From positions 84,225-148,224 of the forward strand of contig JAWOKN010000096.1 in the NCBI GenBank assembly GCA_033854175.1: a stretch of 64,000 bases of DNA. The letters are read 5' to 3'. The notes under the pieces are model-generated. The model made no database searches. It was not told the origin of the DNA and worked only from the letters and a program-made list of their open reading frames with translations. Below, piece by piece: positions 53,110-62,017 of the stretch (position 1 is its first letter; the number at the start of each line of letters is the position of its first letter). The position numbers and the translations under genes are program-made. The DNA comes from DATKPE01 sp033854175 (GTDB taxonomy: Bacteria > Bacteroidota > Ignavibacteria > UBA10030 > SZUA-254).

Positions 53110-53721
53110 ATGATAAGAAAAAAATACCATTCTATCATATTCAACAAACCCTTTGGGGTTCTCTGTCAGTTTTCAGATACCCGCGGGCGGAAAACCATAG
53201 CAGATTTTGGACCGTTTCCACCGGATGTCTATCCTGCCGGAAGGCTCGACGCGGATAGCGAAGGACTTGTCCTTCTTACGAATGACGGTATTTTACAGCA
53301 TTGCCTTATGGATCCTGGATACAGACACCCGAGGACGTACTTGGTACTTGTTGAAAGGATTCCGGATGCGACCGCGCTCGAGAAATTACGACACGGTGTG
53401 ATCATTGAGTCGCGAAAAACAAATCCCGCCACGGTGGATGTGGTAGTAGGGCAGCCAAAGCTCTGGGATCGTGAAGTTCCCATACGGTATCGTAAGAACG
53501 TACCGGTACAATGGCTCCGGTTCACCATCACTGAAGGCCGCAACAGGCAAATCAGAAAAATGACCGCCGCAATCGGACATCCGACCCTGCGTTTGGTACG
53601 GATCGGTATTGCGACACTTGCGTTGGGTAACCTCAAACCCGGTGAGAGTAGAAAATTGACGATGGAAGAAATTCATGATCTGCGATCATCGGTTCGAGAA
53701 CGCATCAAGGCTACAATGTGA
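53110..53721 (+). CDS. Pseudouridine synthase, RluE-type
   Basis: 203 residues of the RsuA family, closest in length and layout to RluE (23S U2457). IIFNKPFGVLCQFSD (about 9-23), PAGRLDADSEGLVLLTNDG (about 41-59) with catalytic Asp, RTYLVLVER, and GRNRQIRKMTAAIGHPTLRL. No S4 domain is present, consistent with RluE. The ATG at 53110 is preferred to an in-frame TTG at 53095. Confidence 0.88.
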   Translation: MIRKKYHSIIFNKPFGVLCQFSDTRGRKTIADFGPFPPDVYPAGRLDADSEGLVLLTNDGILQHCLMDPGYRHPRTYLVLVERIPDATALEKLRHGVIIESRKTNPATVDVVVGQPKLWDREVPIRYRKNVPVQWLRFTITEGRNRQIRKMTAAIGHPTLRLVRIGIATLALGNLKPGESRKLTMEEIHDLRSSVRERIKATM

Positions 53722-53783
53722 ATGCATTGTTGATGGGCGGGAAAATTTATATATTTTTCATCATATGAATACAATGCAGCATT

Positions 53784-54398
53784 ATGGCTATCTCTCAACA
53801 GATTGAAGAAAGTTCGGTAAATCCGGATCCGTTTCGGCAATTTAAGCAATGGTTAGAGGAGGCCAGCCAGTCGGGCCTCATCCTGCCGGAGGCGATGGCA
53901 GTGGCAACCGTGTCCCATTCGGGACAACCATCTGTTCGCATGGTGCTTCTAAAAGGCGTTGATGAAAAGGGTTTTGTTTTTTTTACCAACTATGATAGCC
54001 GGAAGGGGAAGGAGCTTTCTGAAAATCCAAGAGCCGAACTTCTATTCTGGTGGTCAACGCTGGAGCGGCAGGTACGGATTGAAGGCAGCATTGAAAAAGT
54101 TACTGCGCGTGAATCAGATGAATATTTCAGATCCCGCCCCAGGGAGAGTCAAATCAGCGCTTTCGCCTCACCTCAAAGCATGATTCTCCGCAACAGGGAG
54201 GAATTGGAACACATGGTACGCAGTATTGAGCAGCGGTACAGGAACAAAGAGATTCCCCGCCCGAAAAACTGGGGGGGGGTACGAGTTCTTCCGTTTCGCA
54301 TTGAATTCTGGCAGGGGAGAAAAGCGCGTCTCCATGATCGGATTCTCTACACGAGACTACCGAACGGGGTCTGGAGGATCAGCAGACTCGCGCCTTGA
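53784..54398 (+). CDS. pdxH: Pyridoxamine/pyridoxine 5'-phosphate oxidase
   Basis: Makes PLP with FMN. 204 residues: RMVLLKGVDEKGFVFFTNYDSRKGKEL (about 52-78), AELLFWWSTLERQVRIEG (about 84-101), SRPRESQISAFASPQS (about 115-130), and the C-terminal FWQGRKARLHDRI. Together with pdxJ at 39.6 kb it shows the DXP-dependent B6 route. It converges on thiL with 7 bases between them. Confidence 0.95.
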   Translation: MAISQQIEESSVNPDPFRQFKQWLEEASQSGLILPEAMAVATVSHSGQPSVRMVLLKGVDEKGFVFFTNYDSRKGKELSENPRAELLFWWSTLERQVRIEGSIEKVTARESDEYFRSRPRESQISAFASPQSMILRNREELEHMVRSIEQRYRNKEIPRPKNWGGVRVLPFRIEFWQGRKARLHDRILYTRLPNGVWRISRLAP

Positions 54399-54405
54399 AG
54401 GAGAC

Positions 54406-55476
54406 TCATGACGAGGAGGCAAAGTGGTTCCACCCTCCGGGGTTGAGTGGTTCCGATTCTCCGTTCTCATGTATAAGAACGATGCCCTGATCCTTTTTGA
54501 CAATCCGGCCGATAATCGAAACATCTTTTGTCATCCGTTCAAGTTGTTGAAATTCCTCGTCGGGGAGTGTAAAAAGGAGTTCGTACTCATCTCCTCCGTA
54601 CAATGCATAATCAGTGGGCGATTCGGAAAATTCATTTGCGATGCGTTGAGTAATCCCGTCGACTGGAATGTTATGTTCGTAGACATTGGCCCCGGTATTA
54701 CTTTCTTGGCAGATATGGTGAATCTCGGACGCCAGGCCGTCGCTGATATCGATCAACGCATGAGTCTTCACGTAGTTTGCCAAGAGTCTTGATATATCGA
54801 ATCGCGGTTTTGGCATCAGATGCTTTTCGAGTGCTGAGGTATAGATCTCAAAATCAGGTTTGAATGTATCGTTCCCGCCGGATTCTAAGAAACGTTTTTT
54901 TTCGCGTTGTAGGATTTTTAAACCGGCAAGAGATGCCCCAAGGTGCCCCGATACGCAGAGATAATCGCCTGGTTTTGCGCCGTTGCGATAAAGGACGCGC
55001 GATTCATCAGCTTCGCCGATAACGGTTGCGACAAGCCACATGTTCGTAAAGGAAGTGGTGGTATCACCTCCGATCACAAGGCAGGAATATTTTCTGCACG
55101 CATGGGCAATCCCTTCGTACAGTTCATCCATCATCTCAACGGATATTTTCTTAGGTATGGAAATTCCGATTGTGGCGTAACGCGGCGTTCCGCCCATCGC
55201 GGCAATATCGCTCAGGCTTGCGACTATGGTTTTCCATCCAAGGTGTCTCAGTGATGTATAGGTGAGATCGAAATGCACTCCTTCGGCCAGAATATCCGTC
55301 GTTATTAGCTGGATTTTTCCTGGTGTCGGGAGGTAGCTCGCGGTGTCATCGGAAATGCCTTTCCTCAGGTTTTCCGCAACCGTTGCATCATCGAGGGGGA
55401 TCGTAATAAGTTTCTTTAATCGGTCGATTAGACCGAATTCACCGATGGTAGAGATGGGAGTGAACGTATTCTCCAT
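54406..55476 (-). CDS. thiL: Thiamine-monophosphate kinase
   Basis: Phosphorylates thiamine phosphate to the diphosphate. 356 residues of the AIRS/PurM fold: LITTDILAEGVHFDLTY (about 56-72), LSDIAAMGGTPRYATIGIS (about 87-105), GGDTTTS, LIDISDGLASEIHHIC (about 234-249) and YALYGGDEYELLFT (about 292-305). ATG start; a short palindrome lies 87 bases upstream. Confidence 0.94.
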   Translation of the reverse strand: MENTFTPISTIGEFGLIDRLKKLITIPLDDATVAENLRKGISDDTASYLPTPGKIQLITTDILAEGVHFDLTYTSLRHLGWKTIVASLSDIAAMGGTPRYATIGISIPKKISVEMMDELYEGIAHACRKYSCLVIGGDTTTSFTNMWLVATVIGEADESRVLYRNGAKPGDYLCVSGHLGASLAGLKILQREKKRFLESGGNDTFKPDFEIYTSALEKHLMPKPRFDISRLLANYVKTHALIDISDGLASEIHHICQESNTGANVYEHNIPVDGITQRIANEFSESPTDYALYGGDEYELLFTLPDEEFQQLERMTKDVSIIGRIVKKDQGIVLIHENGESEPLNPGGWNHFASSS

Positions 55477-55562
55477 AATGGAGGAAGCAGGGGCAGTGTA
55501 CTTAGTGAATTGGCATGATTGCCGATGTCACCATTGGAAGATGTCGGATTATCAAGTGACAT

Positions 55563-55576
55563 TTTCCCCGGGGAAA
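55563..55576. promoter_or_regulatory. Perfect 14-bp palindrome upstream of thiL
   Basis: TTTCCCCGGGGAAA, no spacer, in the 150-base gap between thiL and the TlpA-like gene. It may be an operator half-turn site; with no loop it cannot form a normal RNA hairpin. Role unknown. Confidence 0.3.
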
Positions 55577-55626
55577 GCGAACGTTATGATCCGGTACCCC
55601 GAGCGCAACCTTATCTTAACTATTTC

Positions 55627-56217
55627 TCAACCTTTGACTTCGTTAAGAATTGAGGTAATAGCTTGTTTGTAAAACTCCTTGTTCCGCATACCGACTATTG
55701 TCTGGACGATATTTCCCCCGGCATCAACAAGGAACGATGTCGGTATTGCCCGAGGATTTCCGAATGCATCCTCCATATCGCTGTTGGCAATGACATTCTG
55801 ATATGTTATACCATGTTCGCTCACGAATGACGCGACGAGGTCCGTGACATTCGGAGCCTGGTCAACACTCACGCCGATGATTTTCACGTTTTGCGATGCG
55901 AGCTCGTTACTAAGGGCAACGAGATCGGGAAGCTCCCGTTTGCATGGACCGCACCATGTAGCCCAGAAATTCACAAGTGTCACTTTTCCGCGAAACTGAT
56001 CAAATGTCGTAATTGCGCCTGTATTGTCCTTCCATGAGAAATTCGGAGCTTGTGGAGAGGGTCGTTTTTCTACATTGAATAGTTCCGGCACTTTTCCGCC
56101 CGCCGGAGTTGCACCGCCCGATTGCTGGGATGTCTTCGTGTCGTTTTTTGAACAGCCGAAGATGAATGCGGCAATGACAACCACACTGGTGGCGAATATT
56201 GTGCGAAGCATGTACAT
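55627..56217 (-). CDS. TlpA-family thiol-disulfide oxidoreductase, lipoprotein
   Basis: 196 residues. Lipoprotein signal with lipobox IFGCS (Cys22), a Ser/Gly linker, then a thioredoxin fold (about 53-196) with active site WCGPCKREL. The peptide NPRAIPTSFLVDAGG has the cis-Pro. It works in the periplasm, reducing or carrying thiols (for example in cytochrome c maturation). The start at 56217 has AAGGAG seven bases upstream. Confidence 0.93.
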   Translation of the reverse strand: MYMLRTIFATSVVVIAAFIFGCSKNDTKTSQQSGGATPAGGKVPELFNVEKRPSPQAPNFSWKDNTGAITTFDQFRGKVTLVNFWATWCGPCKRELPDLVALSNELASQNVKIIGVSVDQAPNVTDLVASFVSEHGITYQNVIANSDMEDAFGNPRAIPTSFLVDAGGNIVQTIVGMRNKEFYKQAITSILNEVKG

Positions 56218-56358
56218 AAAGCATCTCCTTTACCTAAACAGTAGAAAGCGTACCGTGTCGATGGGTGTGTAAAAATACGAATCTCGCCATCAACACAATA
56301 TAAGAATAAAAGGGGCGGGTTCAAACGGACCAATAAAGCTGGTAGGCCTCAGGAAAAT

Positions 56359-58167
56359 TTATTTTTCTTCATAGATCGTAATTCCCCACATGCTCGGATC
56401 GTCAGGGGGGTCGTCGTTCCAATTATTGTACGAATGGGAATCATCAGACTTATAATGGAGAAGATACTCTCCTTTGTCGAGGAGGAGGGTTGATTTCACC
56501 ATCCGGTTTTTTCGCGCGCCTCCTGCGTGGAATGTCATGGCGTATGACATCTCCCAGACGATATTATGTTCGGAGAGGTTTTCAATCCAGCCGTAGTCGA
56601 ACATCTCGTGGCCCTCACCTTCACCAATTGCGTAGATACGCACGTGGGTCGGTTTAGAGATATGGAACGACCGTGTAAGATTGGCGTTGTTACCGACCTG
56701 GACGATTTGTGCAATGATTCCTTCTTCGACCGGTGTGACATTCTGTTCGATGATGGAGGGGTCCGGTTTTTCATCCTCGAGGGATACGGTGATACCATAA
56801 TGGTCCTGATCAAATGGCGGAGCGGCGGTCCAATCGTCATACGCGTGGGAATCATCGGTCTGATAATAGACCGAGTAGGTCCCCTTCGGAAGTGTTATGA
56901 TTTCATCGATCATTCTGTTCTTTTCGGCTCCTCCGGCATGTTCAGTCCGATCAATATCCATAGTCCAGACTTTATCGCGTGTTTTTGAATTCACGATCCA
57001 CCCGTAATCTGCCATCTGGCGTCGGGAGTTTCCGCGCTCTCCTATCGCATAGATGTGAATTCGGGCGTCCTTCTTCAGGCGGAAGCTTGCGGTCCGTGTC
57101 TCGTCGTTTCCGACACGAACAAGTTGAACGATGATGTTCTGATCTTCCTTCGGGGTTGCAAGTGCAAATGCACTGCGATCACTTTCGGTTGACGCAATAA
57201 GGGTGACCCCATAATTATAGGGATCGCTTGGAGGGGCTGCGTTCCAGTCGACAAATGAATGGGAGTCGTCGGTTGTGTAATAGAGGATATAATCTCCGGG
57301 TTGAAATGTCACGGTGCCGTCAAATTTCACGTTTTTCTCATCACCGCCTGCATGGCTCAACGTGTTGTCGGACATATCCCAGATTCGTTTTCGAGATTTA
57401 GAGTCGATTATCCAGCCATAATCAACGGGATCATTTCCCCGTGTTTGTTCGCCGAGTGCGTAGATGCGGATTTCCATGGGTTTGGAGATGGTGAAACCCT
57501 GTCGGACATGTTCGTTCTCACCCATTCGGATCGTTTGAAAGAGAACGTGGCTGAAATGTTTCGGCGGATCAAACGTCGAAACCTGCGCTGATTGATCCGA
57601 AACAAGGATCTCTATGCCCCATTGTTTTGCGTGAGAGCGCCATTCTTTTTGCACGTCACCGTTGAAAAGATCCTCAAGCCACGCGAAAAAACCTGGTTTG
57701 CGGGTTTTCTCACTAACGGTTGAATCTCCCCGTCGGTCGATGTTGATCGTGTGGGAAAAAAATGTCGAACTGGAAAAAAAGGCGTATGCTGCGTAATAGA
57801 CTTCATACGATCCCCTCGGGAGCGAAATTTGTACATCGCACGATCGGTCATCTTTTTCCCGGTGGGTGTTGGCCATCGTCATCACCCATACTTCTTCTCG
57901 AGTATCGGCGTTAATGATCCACCCGTAAGCTCCCATCGAAGTGCCAGAAAATTTCAATCCCTTATCGGATCCGCATCCCAAGCCTCTGATATGAATCTGT
58001 GTTTCTGCCGGAAGAACGAATCCAGCCCCCTTGACTTCGGTTTGTTCGAAATCCTTGAGTTGGATAATTGGATGTTCACCGGCCGTGATAGGTGCCGGTA
58101 GGATAAGAAGAATAAAATAAATCGCGGATACAATGTATCTGTATCTGCTGAGAATTCTTGAACTCAT
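56359..58167 (-). CDS. Secreted protein of four tandem repeats, unrecognised
   Basis: 602 residues with a signal peptide (about 11-30). Four similar units lie at about 32-188, 205-325, 343-465 and 483-600. Each ends with a D-S-H-S/A-W pattern (TDDSHSF, TDDSHAY, SDDSHSY) and NYGVT/HYGIT/MWGIT, and carries DYGWI and HAGG(A/D)xKN motifs; the first unit is longer and diverged. I do not recognise the family. The repeat is likely a beta-sandwich. Gene is single, between the TlpA-like lipoprotein and a divergent macro gene. Confidence 0.7.
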   Translation of the reverse strand: MSSRILSRYRYIVSAIYFILLILPAPITAGEHPIIQLKDFEQTEVKGAGFVLPAETQIHIRGLGCGSDKGLKFSGTSMGAYGWIINADTREEVWVMTMANTHREKDDRSCDVQISLPRGSYEVYYAAYAFFSSSTFFSHTINIDRRGDSTVSEKTRKPGFFAWLEDLFNGDVQKEWRSHAKQWGIEILVSDQSAQVSTFDPPKHFSHVLFQTIRMGENEHVRQGFTISKPMEIRIYALGEQTRGNDPVDYGWIIDSKSRKRIWDMSDNTLSHAGGDEKNVKFDGTVTFQPGDYILYYTTDDSHSFVDWNAAPPSDPYNYGVTLIASTESDRSAFALATPKEDQNIIVQLVRVGNDETRTASFRLKKDARIHIYAIGERGNSRRQMADYGWIVNSKTRDKVWTMDIDRTEHAGGAEKNRMIDEIITLPKGTYSVYYQTDDSHAYDDWTAAPPFDQDHYGITVSLEDEKPDPSIIEQNVTPVEEGIIAQIVQVGNNANLTRSFHISKPTHVRIYAIGEGEGHEMFDYGWIENLSEHNIVWEMSYAMTFHAGGARKNRMVKSTLLLDKGEYLLHYKSDDSHSYNNWNDDPPDDPSMWGITIYEEK

Positions 58168-58242
58168 CTGTTTTTCTGTCTATTCAACTTCTATATACGT
58201 AGAATCCATCATATTGTTTCAAAAAGAGGATTTTTCTTGTCT

Positions 58243-58277
58243 ATTTTCCGGGAAAATGTGTGGTTACGCGGGAAAAT
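58243..58277. promoter_or_regulatory. Candidate operator: inverted repeat plus direct half-site
   Basis: ATTTTCC-G-GGAAAAT (58243-58257) is a perfect inverted repeat round one base. A further GGAAAAT lies at 58271-58277, exactly 20 bases from the second arm, about two helical turns. It sits between the divergent repeat protein and macro gene, where a dimeric regulator could act on both. Regulator unknown. Confidence 0.35.
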
Positions 58278-58401
58278 CACTCCAGAGTAGATTTAGTTCG
58301 TAACGGGTGAAGATTTGAACGATGGACGTATAATTTGGATTGATTGTTAAGAGTTAATTTTCTATCATCCTTCCAGGGACTCAAAACCGGAGGATTTGAA
58401 T

Positions 58402-58941
58402 TTGAATATTGAAATTAACCACCATCAACTTGAGATAATCCAAGGAGATATTGCGGACCAGGATACGGATGCACTCGTCAATGCGGCAAACAATCATTTC
58501 TGGATGGGGGGAGGGGTAGCCGGTGCCATCAAAAGGAAGGGCGGAGATGAAATCGAGCGAGAGGCTATCAATCAGGGCCCAGTTGAAATCGGGGACATCG
58601 TCATCACATCCGGGGGACGGCTGAAAGCCCGTTGGGTTATTCACGCGGCTGTCATGGGCCAGGATCTTCACACAAACGCTGTCTATGTACAAAAGGCCAC
58701 ACACCAATCCCTCGAAGCAGCGGAGTCAAAAAAAATTTCGTCGATCAGTTTCCCTGCTTTGGGCACAGGTGTCGGTCGCTTCTCCATTTATCATTGTGCA
58801 AAGATCATGGTGACCGAGGCGATAGATTTTCTTGTCACTTCAACATTTGTGAAGAGAATCCGGTTTGTCCTTTTTGACACGACAACCTACGCGGCATTCG
58901 AGGAGGAATTGCACCTTCAATTTTCTGCAAAGCGTCATTGA
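58402..58941 (+). CDS. Macro-domain ADP-ribose hydrolase-like protein
   Basis: About 179 residues. EIIQGDIADQDTDALVNAANNHFWMGGGVAGAIKRKGG spans the ADP-ribose pocket, with the NAANN and GGGVAGAI loops. PVEIGDIVITSGGRLKARWVIHAAV and SFPALGTGVGRFSI are typical of the MacroD/OAADPr deacetylase-type group. It likely removes or binds ADP-ribose. No ATG fits; TTG at 58402 is eight bases after GGAGG, with another TTG two codons upstream. Confidence 0.85.
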   Translation: MNIEINHHQLEIIQGDIADQDTDALVNAANNHFWMGGGVAGAIKRKGGDEIEREAINQGPVEIGDIVITSGGRLKARWVIHAAVMGQDLHTNAVYVQKATHQSLEAAESKKISSISFPALGTGVGRFSIYHCAKIMVTEAIDFLVTSTFVKRIRFVLFDTTTYAAFEEELHLQFSAKRH

Positions 58942-59204
58942 GTACCGGTGAATCCCCTCGCGCTAACTGGTTCGTCATAAGAGGGTAACCATAGCAGACT
59001 CACCCCCGGTACATGGTTCATGTAAAAAATTACGTAAATGTCCGAGAGGTTTGCTGTTGTCATGCTCAGGGGATGAAGAAGGGTCAAAATGTGGTGAAAA
59101 TGTTTTTCGTAGTACAATATCATCCCGGATGGTCTCCACGGTAAATACCCGTTGTGGATTCAATTGCAATTCCATAAAAAAAGTGGTAAGTTTTCCGATG
59201 CCGC

Positions 59205-60251
59205 ATGCGAACGATCAACAAAATTCTTATCATTCGGTTTAGCTCCTTAGGTGACATCCTGCTTGCCTCTCCATTAATCCGTGCTCTCAGGCAAAAGTTT
59301 ACCTCGGCTCAGATTGATTTTCTTGTTAAGAGGGAATATTCCGATCTGGTCCGTTATAATTCGAATCTTTCCAACGTCATAGAACTCGAGGATGGGAGTT
59401 TCCGGCAGCTTCGTCAGGTTGGGAGATATCTCCGGAAGCAGCGGTACGATTATATTCTCGATATCCATAATAGTCTGCGAAGCAGGTATCTGCGGTTCGT
59501 TTCGCTCTGTCCACAACGTGCCGTGGTGAACAAGCGGGTTGTCGCGAGGTATGCACTTGTGCACTGGAAACGAAATTTCTATCCTGGAATTGTGCCTGTC
59601 ACTGAGAGGTATCTCGAGACCATTAGACATCTCGACGTGCCATCGGATGACCAGGGGCTTGAGATCACCGTACCAAAAGAAATCCGCGAATCGGTTGCTG
59701 CCCGTCTGGAACGCTACCATCTGGATCGCTATGACCGGGTAATAGGTTTTGCGCCGACAGCCCGTCATTACACAAAACGCTGGCCGTCTGAGCGGTTTAT
59801 TGAATGTGGCATCACCATGGCAAAACGCCCCCGCTCCAGAATTCTGGTTTTCGGCGGCAGGGAAGATGCTGAATACTGTGGTGATATTGTTCACATGATT
59901 AATAGTACGAGTGGTTTACAAATTGCTGAAAATCTGGCACATGAATTTACAATACTGGAAACAGCTGCAGCCATGGATTCGTGTCAATTGGTGATATCGA
60001 ATGATAGCGGGTTAATGCATCTTGCGGCTGCACGAAAACGCAGGGTTGTCGCAGTGTTCGGATCGACTGTCCGTGAATTCGGGTTCTTTCCCTATGGGAC
60101 GAGGTCGATCGTTGTTGAAAATAACAGACTCCGGTGTCGCCCCTGCACGCATATCGGAAAAGAACAATGCCCCGCCGGACATTTCAAATGCCTGAAAGAA
60201 ATATCCGCAACGGAGGTGGTGGAAGCTGCAGAAAGTATGCTGGAACAATAA
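59205..60251 (+). CDS. Glycosyltransferase family 9 (heptosyltransferase-like)
   Basis: 348 residues. The N terminus KILIIRFSSLGDILLASPLIRAL (about 6-28) and GFAPTARHYTKRWPSERFIE (about 186-205) and SNDSGLMHLAAA (about 265-276) are GT9 hallmarks. These enzymes add heptose or a related sugar to lipid A-Kdo core. WaaA is two genes downstream. CRPCTHIGKEQCPAGHFKCL near the C terminus is a Cys-rich tail seen in several GT9 proteins. Start ATG at 59205 has no strong ribosome site. Confidence 0.9.
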   Translation: MRTINKILIIRFSSLGDILLASPLIRALRQKFTSAQIDFLVKREYSDLVRYNSNLSNVIELEDGSFRQLRQVGRYLRKQRYDYILDIHNSLRSRYLRFVSLCPQRAVVNKRVVARYALVHWKRNFYPGIVPVTERYLETIRHLDVPSDDQGLEITVPKEIRESVAARLERYHLDRYDRVIGFAPTARHYTKRWPSERFIECGITMAKRPRSRILVFGGREDAEYCGDIVHMINSTSGLQIAENLAHEFTILETAAAMDSCQLVISNDSGLMHLAAARKRRVVAVFGSTVREFGFFPYGTRSIVVENNRLRCRPCTHIGKEQCPAGHFKCLKEISATEVVEAAESMLEQ

Positions 60252-60268
60252 TCGGATCATGAGGTGCC

Positions 60269-60721
60269 ATGCCCCAAGAAAATGCTCGTGGTAGTCTTCA
60301 TTCCGTGCAGATCTGTCCGGGTCACCGGATGCCAATGAAAATTGTTGAAATGGCTCTTGCGCTCAAAAATTCCGGGCTTCAGTCTGACCGGCATGCCCAG
60401 TCTGACAGTTCACGGCAAATTTTGTTGTTGGAAAAGGAAACCTTGGATGCATTGAATTTGGTTCCCGGTCAGGTCAAGGAAAATATCACAACAAGCGGGA
60501 TTTCCCTGACGGGGCTTCCTCCGGGATCCCGATTGCGGATCGGGGAAGATGTCCTTCTGGAAATTACAAAGGCATGCTCCCCGTGCAATAGGATGGAGGA
60601 AATCCGGCCAGGGTTATTGCGTGCTATCGCGGGTCGGCGGGGGATGCTGGCGCGGGTTATCAGAGGAGGTACAATTCGACGGGGGGACGTGGTACAATAT
60701 ACCGGTAGTTCTGTCGAGTAG
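60269..60721 (+). CDS. MOSC-domain protein
   Basis: 150 residues, one MOSC (molybdenum cofactor sulfurase C-terminal) domain: GLQSDRHAQSD, SRQILLLEKETLDAL, GQVKENITTSGI, and ACSPCNRM with the conserved Cys. MOSC proteins carry sulfur to metal cofactors. No molybdoenzyme gene is in the window. Lies 17 bases after the GT9 gene and two before waaA. Confidence 0.85.
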   Translation: MPQENARGSLHSVQICPGHRMPMKIVEMALALKNSGLQSDRHAQSDSSRQILLLEKETLDALNLVPGQVKENITTSGISLTGLPPGSRLRIGEDVLLEITKACSPCNRMEEIRPGLLRAIAGRRGMLARVIRGGTIRRGDVVQYTGSSVE

Positions 60722-60723
60722 GT

Positions 60724-61995
60724 ATGTGGAAGCTGTTTTATAATATTGCTGTCGTTCCGGTCCTCTGGCTCATCTTCCGATGCTTGGGCATGATTAATCA
60801 TAAAGCGGCACGGGGATTAAAGGGGAGGACCGATTTGTTTGAACGTTTGGGTAGGAAGATATCCACACTTGGACCGAGTCACCGGAGGATTTGGTTCCAT
60901 TCCTCATCCATGGGTGAGTTTGAGCAGGCGAAGCCGATTATCGGGGCGTTGAAAAAAAAATACCCTGACCTGCAGGTCATTGTATCGTTCTTTTCAGCGT
61001 CGGGTTTCGAGCATTCTCAAACGTATAAACAGGCTGATGTCATCACGTACATTCCGTTCGATTCAAGGAATAACGCGAAACGGTTTATCCAGATGATCGA
61101 TCCTGTCGCGGCGGTTTTCATGCGATATGATGTGTGGCCAAATCATTTATGGGAGTTGCAGCGAAGAGGGATTGCATCGTATGTTGCTGACGCCACCATC
61201 AGGGAAAAACGTGAGCGAGCCCTACCTGTGGTACGGCAGGTTCAACGGGCGGTGTATAACGCCCTTGATTATATTCTCACGGTATCATTAGCCGACGAAC
61301 AGACCTTCGGCAAGTTGGCACTCTCTCATCCTGTTGTCGCCACCATGGGCGATACACGTTATGACCAGGTTTGGCAACGGAGCAATGATTCAAGATCCCG
61401 CCAGCTTTTACCGACCGCGATCCTGGACGGCAAAAGAGTTTTTGTGATTGGAAGCAGCTGGGAAGAGGATGAAAACGTTCTTTTTCCCGCGTGCCGCACC
61501 CTGCGTGAGATGATTCCTGACCTGCTCATTATTCTTGTCCCCCACGAACCAACGGCTGAAACGCTTGACCGCGTGGAGATCCAACTCAATACTGCGGTTC
61601 CGCACATCCGTTTCTCGGAACTTGTCCATTATCATGGGGAAACAGTGATTCTCATCGACAGCATTGGAATACTTATGACGCTTTACCGGTACGCTCATAT
61701 CGCGTATGTGGGGGGAAGCTTCCGGCAGGGGATCCACAATGTTCTGGAGCCTGCTGTCTATGGGATTCCGGTGATATTCGGGCCTGTATACCAAAATTCT
61801 CAGGAAGCGGTTGCACTTGTGGAGATTGGTGCGGGGATCGTTGTAACGAACATTGCTGAAATGACCGAGACTGCGCGTCAGCTCTTATGTCATGATGCGG
61901 AACGACAGGAAGCCGGCGAGAGGGGAAGAAAATTCGTCATGAAGAATGTCGGTGCTACGGAGCATTTCCTATCATATCTCCAAAAGGTACTCTAA
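60724..61995 (+). CDS. waaA: Kdo transferase WaaA (KdtA)
   Basis: GT30 enzyme attaching Kdo to lipid A. 423 residues: N-terminal membrane anchor (about 3-25), RIWFHSSSMGEFEQAKPII (about 57-75) with the general-base Glu, MRYDVWPNHLWELQRRGI (about 132-149), ASSWEEDE-like GSSWEEDENVL (about 239-249) and a C-terminal nucleotide site YVGGSFRQGIHNVLEPAVYGIPV (about 323-345). Kdo pathway partner kdsB is at 12.7 kb. Confidence 0.95.
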   Translation: MWKLFYNIAVVPVLWLIFRCLGMINHKAARGLKGRTDLFERLGRKISTLGPSHRRIWFHSSSMGEFEQAKPIIGALKKKYPDLQVIVSFFSASGFEHSQTYKQADVITYIPFDSRNNAKRFIQMIDPVAAVFMRYDVWPNHLWELQRRGIASYVADATIREKRERALPVVRQVQRAVYNALDYILTVSLADEQTFGKLALSHPVVATMGDTRYDQVWQRSNDSRSRQLLPTAILDGKRVFVIGSSWEEDENVLFPACRTLREMIPDLLIILVPHEPTAETLDRVEIQLNTAVPHIRFSELVHYHGETVILIDSIGILMTLYRYAHIAYVGGSFRQGIHNVLEPAVYGIPVIFGPVYQNSQEAVALVEIGAGIVVTNIAEMTETARQLLCHDAERQEAGERGRKFVMKNVGATEHFLSYLQKVL

Positions 61996-62017
61996 ATCTA
62001 TCTATAGAAGGGATAAC

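Noticed and set aside
58942..59204. Possible small gene between macro and GT9 genes
   Set aside because: Only a 23-codon frame without a good ribosome site; nothing else seen.
61946..62017. 24-residue extension of larC overlapping waaA
   Set aside because: Lies inside waaA; the ATG at 62018 has a ribosome site and opens the conserved LarC N terminus.
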